Assembly: GCF_030019515.1 (NCBI RefSeq) | Contig: NZ_JASEEQ010000020.1 | Coordinates: forward strand, 1-49,500 | Length of the DNA: 49,500 nt | Direction of reading: 5' to 3' | DNA from: Nocardioides sp. | Lineage (GTDB): Bacteria; Actinomycetota; Actinomycetes; Propionibacteriales; Nocardioidaceae | Shown here: positions 8,157 to 16,190 of the stretch, piece by piece | How the letters are laid out: each line of letters starts with the position of its first letter | Numbering within the stretch: the first letter of the stretch is position 1 | Notes under the pieces: model-generated | The model's database searches: none | Told to the model about the DNA's origin: nothing | The model's input: the letters and a program-made list of their open reading frames with translations, nothing else | Made by a program: the position numbers and the translations under genes

Positions 8157-8172
8157 GCGATCAGGTGGCGCA

Positions 8173-8178
8173 TAGCCT
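8173..8178 (+). promoter_or_regulatory. Leaderless -10 hexamer TAGCCT
   Basis: TAGCCT followed by seven bases and then the ATG at 8186. This is the geometry of actinobacterial leaderless transcripts and supports the small ORF being expressed. Confidence 0.55.
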
Positions 8179-8185
8179 CGGCGGC

Positions 8186-8305
8186 ATGGACCTGCACTGG
8201 ATCGCCACCGCGCCCGCCCACTACGTGGCCAAGGTGGAGAGGAAGGTGCGCACCCGGGCGGAGCTCGCCAAGGGCCGGCCGATGGAGAAGGTCCTGCGCG
8301 CCTGA
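8186..8305 (+). CDS. Small basic protein of unknown function (39 aa)
   Basis: A 39-aa ORF starting MDLHWIATAPAHYVAKVERK and ending MEKVLRA. It is Lys/Arg-rich (net positive) and probably helical in its second half, without a membrane segment. Support is a leaderless -10 hexamer at the right spacing and a strong upstream hairpin that isolates it from the preceding operon. It stops four bases before the 3' end of the convergent RibD-like gene. I do not recognise the family. Confidence 0.5.
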   Translation: MDLHWIATAPAHYVAKVERKVRTRAELAKGRPMEKVLRA

Positions 8306-8308
8306 GCG

Positions 8309-8918
8309 TCAGCCCCGCTTGACGGCGTACCGCACGTGGGTCGCGTACGGCGAGCTCCACGTCCCGAGCACCTCGAGGTCGAGGTCGTGCGCGAAGCCGT
8401 CGAACAGGCGCTTGCCGCCCCCGAGCACGACCGGCGCCGTGGAGATCGCGAGCTCGTCGACCACGCCGGCGGCGAGGCCCTGGCGGATCAGGTCTCCCCC
8501 ACCGCCGAGCGAGACGGCGCCGTCGCCGGCGAGCTCGCGCGCCGTGGTCAGGGCGGCGTCGAAGCCGTCGACAAACACGAAGCCGGCGCTCGGGTCGGGC
8601 TGGTCCCCGGTGCGGTGGGTGAGCACGATCAGCGGGCCGGGGAACGGGGTTCGTGCCGCCCCAGGCGCCGGCGGCCTCGTACATGTTCCGGCCGACGATG
8701 CCGCAGCCCAAGTCCGCGGTGAGCGCCTCGAAGAACGCCCGGTCGGCGCCCTGCATCCCGTCGGTGTCGCGGCCGTCGTCGGCGTACGTCCAGGGCCCGC
8801 CCATCACCCAGTAGTGCAGCCGCTCTCCCCCGACCCCGAGGCCCTGCCCCGGCCGATCGTCCGGCCCGACGAGGTAGCCGTCCACCGAGGTGGTGATCGC
8901 TGCGATGACCTTGCCCAT
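8309..8918 (-). pseudogene. RibD C-terminal/dihydrofolate-reductase-like protein, frameshifted
   Basis: The N-terminal part (MGKVIAAITTSVDGYLVGPD... to GRNMYEAAGAWGGTNP) and the C-terminal part (LTHRTGDQPDPSAGF... to RYAVKRG) lie in different frames. They join if one G is removed from the GGGG run at 8646-8649, which restores the expected NPFPGPLIVLTHRT-like motif. The full protein would be about 202 aa, normal for this NADPH-dependent reductase-like family. The total length of 610 bases is one more than a multiple of three, which fits a single inserted base. Either a recent inactivation or a homopolymer sequencing error. Confidence 0.85.
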
Positions 8919-9006
8919 GTCAGGTGGACCCGACGCCGGTCGCGGACTCATCGGAGCCGGAAACTCGGACGACAGGTGTCGGTTCGGCGGGGGAGGATCT
9001 CCGGTG

Positions 9007-10353
9007 ATGTTCACCGCCCTGAAGCGCCACGCCGAGCCGCCCACGCCGCTGGCCGGCCGGCTCGCCGTCCAGTCCCTGCTGTTCGCCCTCGGCGAGGGCA
9101 CCTTCATGACCGGGTCCGCGGTGTTCTTCACCCAGATCGTCGGGCTGTCCGCGGCCCAGGTCGGGCTCGGCCTGACCCTCGCGGGTGCGGCCGCGTTCCT
9201 GGCCGCACTGCCGATGGGCAAGCTGGTCGACCGGTTCGGCCCGAAGCGGATGTGGGCGGTCAGCGCCACCGGGCAGGCGGCGATGTTCTCCCTCTGGCCG
9301 TTCATCACCGACTTCCGGGGCTACGTCCTGATGGCGGTCGGGATGGAGGTGATCGGCTCGCTCGGCGGCGCCGCGCACGGGGCGTACACGATCGACGTGC
9401 TCGCGGCCGACGAGCGGGTCCGCTCGCGGGCGTACATGTACTCCGCGCTCAACGTCGGGTTCACCCTCGGCTCGCTGCTCGGCGGCATCGCGCTGGCGTT
9501 CCACTCCAACCAGGTCCTGCACGCGCTGCCGTGGTTCACCGCGGCCGTCTTCCTCGTCAACGCCACCGCGATCAGCCGGCTGCCGCGGGCACCGCACGAC
9601 GAGCGCACGCCTGAGGACCGCCGGACGAAGGTCCCCGGGCCCGGGCCGCTGCGCAACCCGGGCTGGCTCCTGACGATGTTCTTCACCGGCGTGTTCTGGA
9701 CCAACCAGGTGCTGCTCAACATCGTGATCCCGCTGTGGCTGGTCGAGGAGACCGACGCCCCGCGGGTGCTGCTGGCCTTCCTGTTCGGCACCAACACGGT
9801 GATGTGCATCTTCCTGCCGATGGCCGCGGCCCGGGGGGTCAAGGACGTCCCGACCGCACTGCGAGCGGTCCGGATCTCGTCCACGTTCTTCGTGGTCTCC
9901 TGCCTGATCACGCTGGCGACCCACGACACCATCGGCTGGACCACGATCGCGCTGGTCTGGCTGGGGCACGTGACGGTCACCGGGGCCGAGCTCTACCTGT
10001 CGGCGGCCAGCTGGGCGTTCGAGGCCGAGCTGATGGACCCGCGCCAGCGCGGCGCGTACAACGGCGCCGCGGAGCTCAGTGGCACGCTGGGCCGGGTGTG
10101 GGCGCCGGCCGTCTACACGTTCCTCGCGATGAGCTGGGGCGCCGCCGGCTGGCTGGTCATCGCCGCCATCATCGTGGTGGCCACGCTCGCCATCCACCCG
10201 TCGACCCGGCTGGCCCGGCGCTTCCTGGAGCAGCACGTCCCGGCGGACGTGCTGGCCGACGCCCGGGCCTCCACCCCCGAGGCCGAGGACGCGATCGCCA
10301 CGGCGCCGCCCTCGCTCATCGACACCGACGAGCCGGTCACCCGGCTCTCGTGA
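9007..10353 (+). CDS. MFS transporter
   Basis: A 448-aa major facilitator with about 12 predicted membrane segments. The cytoplasmic loop 2-3 motif reads GKLVDRFGPKRM, the usual GxLaDRfGrkr. I chose the ATG at 9007 because GGGGGAGG precedes it; the in-frame upstream codons overlap the divergent RibD-like promoter region and look non-coding. The gene ends directly against the convergent semialdehyde dehydrogenase stop with no spacing. Substrate and direction are unknown; the position between two catabolic clusters suggests uptake or efflux of a pathway compound. Confidence 0.9.
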   Translation: MFTALKRHAEPPTPLAGRLAVQSLLFALGEGTFMTGSAVFFTQIVGLSAAQVGLGLTLAGAAAFLAALPMGKLVDRFGPKRMWAVSATGQAAMFSLWPFITDFRGYVLMAVGMEVIGSLGGAAHGAYTIDVLAADERVRSRAYMYSALNVGFTLGSLLGGIALAFHSNQVLHALPWFTAAVFLVNATAISRLPRAPHDERTPEDRRTKVPGPGPLRNPGWLLTMFFTGVFWTNQVLLNIVIPLWLVEETDAPRVLLAFLFGTNTVMCIFLPMAAARGVKDVPTALRAVRISSTFFVVSCLITLATHDTIGWTTIALVWLGHVTVTGAELYLSAASWAFEAELMDPRQRGAYNGAAELSGTLGRVWAPAVYTFLAMSWGAAGWLVIAAIIVVATLAIHPSTRLARRFLEQHVPADVLADARASTPEAEDAIATAPPSLIDTDEPVTRLS

Positions 10354-11814
10354 CTACCAGGTGACGGCGACGTACTTCGACTCCAGGTAGTCGAGCATCC
10401 CCTCATGGCCACCCTCGCGGCCGACGCCGGACTGCTTGGTGCCGCCGAACGGCGCGGCGGGGTCGGAGACCAGGCCGCGGTTGAGGCCGACCATGCCGGC
10501 GTCGAGCCGCTCGCTGACCCGCATCCCCCGGGCCAGGTCGCGGGTGTAGACGTAGGAGACCAGGCCGTACTCGGTGTCGTTGGCCATCCGGACCGCGTCG
10601 TCCTCGTCGGTGAACGTCACGACCGGGGCGACCGGGCCGAAGATCTCCTCGCCCAGGATGTCCGCGTCGACCGGTACGTCGAGCAGCACGGTCGGCTCGT
10701 AGTAGAAGCCCTCCCGCTCCGGGCGGCGGCCGCCGGTCACGACCCGCGCGCCGGCGGTGACCGCACCCCGGACCAGCTCGTCGACCTTGGCGGCCGACTC
10801 GTCGTTGACGAGCGGGCCGACCTCGGTGTCGTCGGCCGTGCCGGGGCCGACCCGCAGCGCGGCCATCCGCTCCGCGAGCCGGCGGCTGAACTCGTCGGCC
10901 ACGTCGGCGTGGACGTAGAACCGGTTCGCGGCGGTGCAGGCCTCGCCGGCGTTGCGCATCTTCGCGATCATCGCGCCGTCGACCGCGGCGTCCAGGTCGG
11001 CGTCGTCGAGGACGATGAACGGGGCGTTGCCACCGAGCTCCATCGAGCAGTTGACGACCTGGTCCGCGGCCTCGCGCAGCAGCACCCGGCCGACCTCGGT
11101 CGAGCCGGTGAACGAGAGCTTGCGGACCCGCGGGTCGTGCAGCATCGCCGACACGACCGCCCCGGAGCGGCGGGCCGGCAGCACGTTGACGACGCCCGCG
11201 GGCACGCCTGCGTCGGCGAGGATCTTGGCCATCAGCAGGGCGGTGAGCGGGGTGTCACTGGCGGGCTTCAGTACGACGGTGCAGCCGGCGGCGAGCGCCG
11301 GACCGATCTTGCGGGTCGCCATCGCGGCCGGGAAGTTCCACGGCGTGACCAGCACGCAGATGCCGACCGGCTGCTGGAGCACGACGATCCGGTTCGCCCC
11401 CGACGGCGCGGTCATCACCGAGCCGGCCGCGCGGACCGCCTCCTCGGCGTACCAGCGGAAGAACTCGGCGGCGTACGCGACCTCGCCGCGGGCGTCGGCC
11501 AGGGCCTTGCCGTTCTCCAGCGAGATCAGGTGCGCCAGCTCGTCGGCGCGCTCTCGCATCAGCTCGAACGCCCTGCGCAGGATCTCCGAGCGCTCCCGCG
11601 GCGCGGTCGCCGCCCAGGCGGCCGCGGCCGCGTCGGCCGCGTCGACACAGGCGAGGCCGTCCTCGACGGTGCCGTCGGCCACCGAGGTGAGGACGGCGCC
11701 GGTGGCCGGGTCGAGCACGTCGAAGCGGCCCCCGTCGGACGCGGGCACGACCTTGCCGCCGACGCACAGGTCGAGCGGCAGGTCGGGGATCTGCTCGAGG
11801 GAGAAGTCAGCCAT
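10354..11814 (-). CDS. gabD: NAD(P)-dependent succinate-semialdehyde dehydrogenase
   Basis: A 486-aa aldehyde dehydrogenase oxidising succinate semialdehyde or a related C4-C5 semialdehyde to the acid. Visible are the cofactor-binding TPWNFP and KPASDTP, the catalytic Glu in MELGGNAP (about 254) and the nucleophilic Cys in GEACTAANRF (about 288). The C-terminal AAPFGGTKQSGVGREGG is typical of the GabD/SSADH subfamily. GAAAGG lies a few bases before the ATG. It is the last gene of the minus-strand operon starting at 15146, so the pathway probably ends by feeding succinate or a similar acid into the TCA cycle. Confidence 0.9.
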   Translation of the reverse strand: MADFSLEQIPDLPLDLCVGGKVVPASDGGRFDVLDPATGAVLTSVADGTVEDGLACVDAADAAAAAWAATAPRERSEILRRAFELMRERADELAHLISLENGKALADARGEVAYAAEFFRWYAEEAVRAAGSVMTAPSGANRIVVLQQPVGICVLVTPWNFPAAMATRKIGPALAAGCTVVLKPASDTPLTALLMAKILADAGVPAGVVNVLPARRSGAVVSAMLHDPRVRKLSFTGSTEVGRVLLREAADQVVNCSMELGGNAPFIVLDDADLDAAVDGAMIAKMRNAGEACTAANRFYVHADVADEFSRRLAERMAALRVGPGTADDTEVGPLVNDESAAKVDELVRGAVTAGARVVTGGRRPEREGFYYEPTVLLDVPVDADILGEEIFGPVAPVVTFTDEDDAVRMANDTEYGLVSYVYTRDLARGMRVSERLDAGMVGLNRGLVSDPAAPFGGTKQSGVGREGGHEGMLDYLESKYVAVTW

Positions 11815-11839
11815 GGGGTTGCCTTTCGGGTGCTGCGGG

Positions 11840-13087
11840 TCAGTAGGGGTTGGCGACGACCAGGTCCTGCGCGGGGAACAGGGTGAGCACCCGGGGGCCG
11901 TCCTCGGTGATCACGATCTCCTCCTCGATCCGGGCCGCGGAGACGCCGTCGGAGGCCGGGCAGTAAGTCTCCAGCGCGAAGACCATGCCGACCTGGAGCT
12001 CGACCGGCTCCTTCATCGAGTTCAGCCGGGAGATGATCGGCCGCTCGTGCAGGCCGAGGCCGAGCCCGTGGGCGAACTGGAGGCCGAACGCCTCCATCTC
12101 CGAGCCGAAGCCGAACTCCTCGGCCTTCGGCAGCAGCGCCGCGACCTCGTCGGTGCCGACGCCGGCGCGGATGCCGTCAATGCCGCGGTCCATCCACTCC
12201 CGCGCCTGGGTGTAGGCGTCGCGCTGGGCCGGGGTCGCGCTGCCGACCGAGAACGTGCGGTAGTAGCAGGTCCGGTAGCCGTTGAAGGAGTGGATGATGT
12301 CGAAGAACGCCTGGTCGCCCGGGCGGATCAGCCGGTCGGTGAAGTTGTGCGGGTGCGGGTTGCAGCGCTCGCCGGAGATCGCGTTGACGGCCTCGACCTG
12401 GTCCGAGCCCATCTCGTAGAGCCGCTTGTTGGCGAGCGCGACGATCTCGTTCTCGCGCACGCCCGGCTTGAGCGCCTCGACGATGTCCTGGTAGACGCCG
12501 TCGACCATCGCGGCGGCCTGGTTGAGCAGCACGATCTCGTCGTGGGACTTGATGCAGCGGGCGTCGAGCATCAGCTGCTGGGCGTCGACCACGGTCAGGC
12601 CCTGGCGCTGCATCTCGAAGAGGAACGGCGGCTCCACGATGTCCACGCCGACCGGGAGGTCCGCGACGCCGGCCTCGACCAGCAGCGACTTGATCTCCGC
12701 GACCGCGGTCTCCATCAGCCCGACGCTCGGGGCGACCGCGCCGCGGAAGCCCAGGAACCCGGCCCGGTAGTTCTCCTCCGGAACCCACTTCGAGTAGATC
12801 TTGTGGTGCTTGACCGCCGACCCGAAGTCCCAGAGCACCGGCTCCTTGCCGCGCGCGACCAGCGCGTAGCGGATCATCTTGTCGCCGAGCGCCCCGCCGA
12901 TCCAGGTGTGCGTGGTGTAGCGGATGTTGTAGAAGTCGAAGAGCAGGAAGGCACCGCACTCGCTGCCCTCCAGCGCGGCCTGGGCCCGGCCGAGCCGGTA
13001 GTGGCGCAGCCGGTCGAAGTCGACCCGCTCCTCGTAGTCGACCGCCATGTGCCCCGGTGCCGGCAGCGGCCGCGGCGGCGTGCTCAC
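11840..13087 (-). CDS. M24-family creatinase/prolidase-fold hydrolase with altered metal site
   Basis: A 415-aa two-domain pita-bread protein; the C-terminal half is the catalytic domain. Compared with E. coli PepP, the first metal Asp is kept (FFDII), but the second, eleven residues later, is Cys (GYRTCYYRTF). The His (FAHGLGLGLHE), first Glu (ALETY) and last Glu (RIEEEI) are kept. One lost ligand suggests a mononuclear or metal-free enzyme, as in creatinase, rather than a classical aminopeptidase. The GTG start at 13087 overlaps the upstream dehydrogenase stop (GTGA); an ATG at 13048 is the alternative. The operon context suggests C-N bond hydrolysis in small-molecule catabolism. Confidence 0.85.
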   Translation of the reverse strand: MSTPPRPLPAPGHMAVDYEERVDFDRLRHYRLGRAQAALEGSECGAFLLFDFYNIRYTTHTWIGGALGDKMIRYALVARGKEPVLWDFGSAVKHHKIYSKWVPEENYRAGFLGFRGAVAPSVGLMETAVAEIKSLLVEAGVADLPVGVDIVEPPFLFEMQRQGLTVVDAQQLMLDARCIKSHDEIVLLNQAAAMVDGVYQDIVEALKPGVRENEIVALANKRLYEMGSDQVEAVNAISGERCNPHPHNFTDRLIRPGDQAFFDIIHSFNGYRTCYYRTFSVGSATPAQRDAYTQAREWMDRGIDGIRAGVGTDEVAALLPKAEEFGFGSEMEAFGLQFAHGLGLGLHERPIISRLNSMKEPVELQVGMVFALETYCPASDGVSAARIEEEIVITEDGPRVLTLFPAQDLVVANPY

Positions 13088-14046
13088 TGGTCCGGCCCTC
13101 CGCCGAGCCCGTCGTCGACCTGGACGTTCTCGGGCTTGAGCGTGATGCCGGAGTTGTGCGCCTGGAGGTCGAGCAGGATCGCGAAGTCCTCCTCGACCCG
13201 GCCGCTGCTCACGCTGGCCTGGACGGCGGCGTTGGTGGCCGCGGCGACCGGCATCGGCACGTCGAGCTGGCGGGCGGCCGCGAGGCCGAGGTCGAAGTCC
13301 TTGCGCAGCAGGATCGGCGTGAACGTCGGGGTGTAGTCGAGGTTCACGAACGCCGGGGTCTTGTAGGTGGTGAACACCGAGCCCATCACCGACTTGTTGA
13401 GGAACTCCAGGAACGCGGCGCGCGACATCCCGCCCTTCTCGGCGAGCACGGTGATCTCGGCCAGGCACTGGGTGACCACGCCCAGCATCACGTTGTGGCA
13501 GATCTTCGCGAGCCGGGCGAGCTCGCCCTCCCCGACGTACGTCGCGCCCTTGCCGAGGTGGTCGAGCAGGTGGGCGACCCGCTCGTAGGTCTCCTCGGGC
13601 CCGGAGACCACGAGGCTGAGCCCGCCGGCCCGGACCACCTTGCCGTTGCCGCTGACCGGCGCGGCGAGGAACGCCACCCCGCGCTCGCTGCAGGCGGCCC
13701 GCATCGCGGCCGAGGACTCCGTGGAGACCGTGGAGCAGTCCACGACGACGGCCGGGACCCGGGCCGGGTCCGCGAGCAGGCCGCCCTCGCCGACGAGCAC
13801 CTGCTCGAGGTCGGCGGGGGTCGAGACCATCGTGAAGACCACGTCGTGGCCGCGCAGGTCGGCGATCGTGTCCGCGACCGCGCAGCCGACCTCGGTGAGC
13901 GCCTCGGCCTTGGCCCGGGTTCGGTTCCAGACGGTGACGTCCTCGCCGGCCCGCGCCAGACGGCTCGCCATCGCGGCACCCATCCTGCCGGCGCCGATCC
14001 AGCCGACCTTCAACGAGCCGGGCCGGGGAGCGGTGGTGTCCATCAT
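13084..14046 (-). CDS. NAD(P)-dependent beta-hydroxyacid dehydrogenase (3-hydroxyisobutyrate dehydrogenase family)
   Basis: A 320-aa two-domain enzyme. The Rossmann domain begins VGWIGAGRMGAAMA. The family's substrate-binding DCSTVS and APVSGNGK follow, and the catalytic Lys is the one in LAKICHNVMLG (normally K-x-x-x-N). The C-terminal helical domain contains LRKDFDLGLAAA. The start is the first of two ATGs (14046), forming an ATGA overlap with the hydrolase gene; GGCAGG precedes it. It probably oxidises a hydroxy acid or reduces a semialdehyde in the pathway; the substrate is not predictable. Confidence 0.9.
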   Translation of the reverse strand: MMDTTAPRPGSLKVGWIGAGRMGAAMASRLARAGEDVTVWNRTRAKAEALTEVGCAVADTIADLRGHDVVFTMVSTPADLEQVLVGEGGLLADPARVPAVVVDCSTVSTESSAAMRAACSERGVAFLAAPVSGNGKVVRAGGLSLVVSGPEETYERVAHLLDHLGKGATYVGEGELARLAKICHNVMLGVVTQCLAEITVLAEKGGMSRAAFLEFLNKSVMGSVFTTYKTPAFVNLDYTPTFTPILLRKDFDLGLAAARQLDVPMPVAAATNAAVQASVSSGRVEEDFAILLDLQAHNSGITLKPENVQVDDGLGGGPDQ

Positions 14047-15146
14047 GATCCTGCCTTCGTCAGTAGTGCGGGTACGGCGAGCCGGGTGGCCAGCCAGTCG
14101 GCGGTGCGGGGCCGGTGCCACGGCGCGACGTTCGCGCAGCCGTGGTTGCCGTCCTCGAGCATCAGCAGCTCGACCGGTCCCGAGACGGCGTCGCGCAGGC
14201 GTTCGGCGTGCTCCCAGGGGATCAGCCGGTCCTGGCGACCGAAGACGATCAGCAACGGGGCGACCACGTCGCGCGCGGTCTCCTCGAGGCCGAGGGTCAG
14301 CGCGACCCGCCGGGCCTCCTCGTCGCCGGCGGCGCCGGAGCGGACCCGGAACGTGTCGCGGGTCAGCCGCGGCAGCCCCTCCCAGCACTCGCCGAAGTTG
14401 AACGGCCCGGCCAGCGCCACGCACGCCCGGGCCCGCTCGCCGAGGGCGGCCGCGACCCGCGGCGCGTAGTAGCCGCCGAGGCTGACGCCCCAGACGCCGA
14501 GCCGGTTGCGGTCCAGGTCGGGCACCTCGCCGAGGGCCTCCCAGAGGGCCTCGGCGACCGGCGCCCAGTCGCCGCGGATCGGCAGGTCGTACTCCGCCTC
14601 GCCCTGGCCGGGGCCGTCCAGGCTCAGCGTCGCCAGCCCGCGGTCCAGGAACGTCTGCTCGGTCGAGCGCAGCTCCTCCTTGGCCGAGTCCAGCCCGGAG
14701 AGCAGCACGACGACCGGGTGCGGGCCGGGGCGGAGTGCTGCTGTCTGGGCTGGCACCCGGAGCACGCCGACCAGCCGGCTGTGCTCGAACGGGATCTCGA
14801 GGCGGCGGCCCGGCGGGTCGAGGTGGGGCAGGGCGTCGGTGAGGCAGGCGACCGCGCGGGCGTGGGCGGCGCGCATCTGGTCGAGGTCGCGGACGAAGAC
14901 GAACTTCGCGAAGTGGTGGTAGACGGCCGCCTGGGCCAGGTGCTCGCCGGCGGAGCGGGTCCGGCCCTCCGCGAGCGCGTCGCGCCCGAGGACCTCGTGC
15001 TCGGCACCGGCGGCCACCCAGGCGGCGCACCAGTCCTCCCAGCGCCGGATCCCGGCGGTCACCCGGTCGAAGTCGGCGACCGTCACGCCGTTGACCGTGA
15101 ACCGCGGGCCCCAGTGGGACACCGCGGAGTCGACGAGATCGTCCAC
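14043..15146 (-). CDS. Alpha/beta hydrolase resembling 2,6-dihydroxypseudooxynicotine hydrolase
   Basis: A 367-aa alpha/beta hydrolase with a helical N-terminal cap (about 1-120), then the core. The nucleophile elbow is GVSLGGYY, the acid is probably the Asp in FGRQDRLIPW and the base His is in EDGNHGCAN. Size and layout match, from memory, the C-C hydrolase of nicotine degradation in Arthrobacter, which cleaves a diketo-like heteroaromatic compound. I chose the GTG at 15146 because GGAGGGG lies just upstream. It heads a four-gene overlapping operon. Identity with the nicotine enzyme is not claimed; the similarity suggests C-C cleavage of an aryl ketone. Confidence 0.82.
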   Translation of the reverse strand: MDDLVDSAVSHWGPRFTVNGVTVADFDRVTAGIRRWEDWCAAWVAAGAEHEVLGRDALAEGRTRSAGEHLAQAAVYHHFAKFVFVRDLDQMRAAHARAVACLTDALPHLDPPGRRLEIPFEHSRLVGVLRVPAQTAALRPGPHPVVVLLSGLDSAKEELRSTEQTFLDRGLATLSLDGPGQGEAEYDLPIRGDWAPVAEALWEALGEVPDLDRNRLGVWGVSLGGYYAPRVAAALGERARACVALAGPFNFGECWEGLPRLTRDTFRVRSGAAGDEEARRVALTLGLEETARDVVAPLLIVFGRQDRLIPWEHAERLRDAVSGPVELLMLEDGNHGCANVAPWHRPRTADWLATRLAVPALLTKAGS

Positions 15147-15182
15147 CTGTACCCCCTCCGCGCGGGACCGTTGCCGATGCGA

Positions 15183-15198
15183 CTGCAATCGAGTGCAG
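15183..15198. promoter_or_regulatory. LacI-type operator 1 (CTGCAATCGAGTGCAG)
   Basis: A 16-bp imperfect palindrome with a central CG, fitting the LacI-family pattern TGnAAnCGnTTnCA in its left half. It covers the predicted transcription start of the minus-strand operon. Confidence 0.6.
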
Positions 15199-15225
15199 CC
15201 TCTCCGCTGCGCCGTACGATGTCAA
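15197..15225 (-). promoter_or_regulatory. Promoter of the hydrolase-SSADH operon
   Basis: On the minus strand a perfect TTGACA (15225-15220) is followed after 17 bases by GAGGCT (15202-15197), a weak -10. The predicted start of transcription near 15190 falls inside operator 1, leaving a leader of about 45 bases with GGAGGGG before the GTG. Confidence 0.5.
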
Positions 15226-15251
15226 GTAGCGCTGGCCTGCGTTGGACATTG

Positions 15252-15267
15252 CTGCAATCGACTGCAC
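15252..15267. promoter_or_regulatory. LacI-type operator 2 (CTGCAATCGACTGCAC)
   Basis: It shares 14 of 16 bases with operator 1, in direct orientation, 69 bp centre to centre. It overlaps the -35 position of the plus-strand leaderless promoter at 15275. Confidence 0.6.
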
Positions 15268-15274
15268 AAACCGC

Positions 15275-15280
15275 TAGAGT
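15275..15280 (+). promoter_or_regulatory. Leaderless -10 hexamer TAGAGT
   Basis: TAGAGT plus seven bases leads directly to the GTG at 15288, implying a leaderless transcript for the solute-binding-like gene, the MFS gene and probably lacI. Confidence 0.55.
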
Positions 15281-15287
15281 GCGCGAC

Positions 15288-16190
15288 GTGCAGCAGATCG
15301 CGGTCGGCTCGTTCACCCCCTCGGTGCTCCTCGACCTGGCCGGCTCGACCGGGCGGCTGGCCGACCGCGGCCTCGCGGTGACCGAGGTCCCGGTGACCTC
15401 GTCCCCGGCCCAGTTCCGCTCGCTGCTCGACGACGAGCTCGCGGTCGCGCTGACCAGCCCCGACAACGTGCTCGCCTACCGGTTCAACCCGGGCAATCCG
15501 CTCGGCGGGCTGGCCGACGTCCGGATCGTGGCCGCGATCGACCGCGGCCTGGGCCTGGGCCTCTACGGCGCCGCGGGCATGGTGGCCGCGGACCTGCGTG
15601 GGGCCCGGGTCGGCGTCGACGTGGCGACGTCGGGGTTCGCGCTCGCGCTCTACGCGCTGGCCGACTCGCTGGGCGTCGGGCGCGACGAGTACGAGCTGGT
15701 CACGCTCGGCTCGACCCCGCGTCGCCTCGAGGCCCTGCTCGCCGGCGAGTGCGCCGCCACCATGCTCAACGCCGGCAACGAGCTGGTCGCGGAGGCCCGC
15801 GGCTGCGTCCGCCTGGCCGGCGTGGCCGAGTCGCTGGCGCCGTACCTCGGCACGGTCGTGGCCGTCGCCGGGGAGCGCCACCTCGACGTCGCGAGCCGGC
15901 TCGCGGACGCGCTGCTCGACACGACGGCCGGGATCGCCGGCGGCGGGCTGAGCGAGGAGGCGGCCGAGGCCGCGGCCCGCCGGCTCGGTCTCGACGACGA
16001 GCTCGCGCGCCGGTACGTCGAGCGGCTGCGCGACCCCGTCGACGGGCTGGTCCCCGGCGGCGAGGTGGACCCGGGCGCGCTCGCGACCCTGGTGCGGCTG
16101 CGCACGACGTACCTCCCCACGATCGTCGACGGCGTGGAGGTCCTCGACGCCGCGCTCGCGCCGGGCTCCGGCCTGGTCCACGGCGCGTGA
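15288..16190 (+). CDS. NMT1/SsuA-like solute-binding-fold protein without signal peptide
   Basis: A 300-aa periplasmic-binding-protein type 2 fold, similar in layout to NrtA/SsuA/THI5-like proteins: an N-terminal lobe (IAVGSFTPSVLLDLAG), the hinge-region LRGARVGVDVATSGFALAL and a C-terminal helical part. Unusually there is no signal peptide or lipobox, and no ABC permease or ATPase nearby; the next gene is an MFS transporter, joined by a GTGA overlap. It may therefore be a cytoplasmic ligand sensor, a chaperone for the substrate, or an enzyme on this fold. The leaderless GTG start is supported by TAGAGT seven bases upstream. Confidence 0.8.
   Translation: MQQIAVGSFTPSVLLDLAGSTGRLADRGLAVTEVPVTSSPAQFRSLLDDELAVALTSPDNVLAYRFNPGNPLGGLADVRIVAAIDRGLGLGLYGAAGMVAADLRGARVGVDVATSGFALALYALADSLGVGRDEYELVTLGSTPRRLEALLAGECAATMLNAGNELVAEARGCVRLAGVAESLAPYLGTVVAVAGERHLDVASRLADALLDTTAGIAGGGLSEEAAEAAARRLGLDDELARRYVERLRDPVDGLVPGGEVDPGALATLVRLRTTYLPTIVDGVEVLDAALAPGSGLVHGA

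Noticed and set aside
4905..15146. Complete nicotine-degradation pathway
   Set aside because: A DHPON-hydrolase-like protein, a molybdenum hydroxylase and SSADH are present, but there is no three-subunit nicotine or ketone dehydrogenase, no 6-hydroxynicotine oxidase and no dihydroxypyridine hydroxylase.
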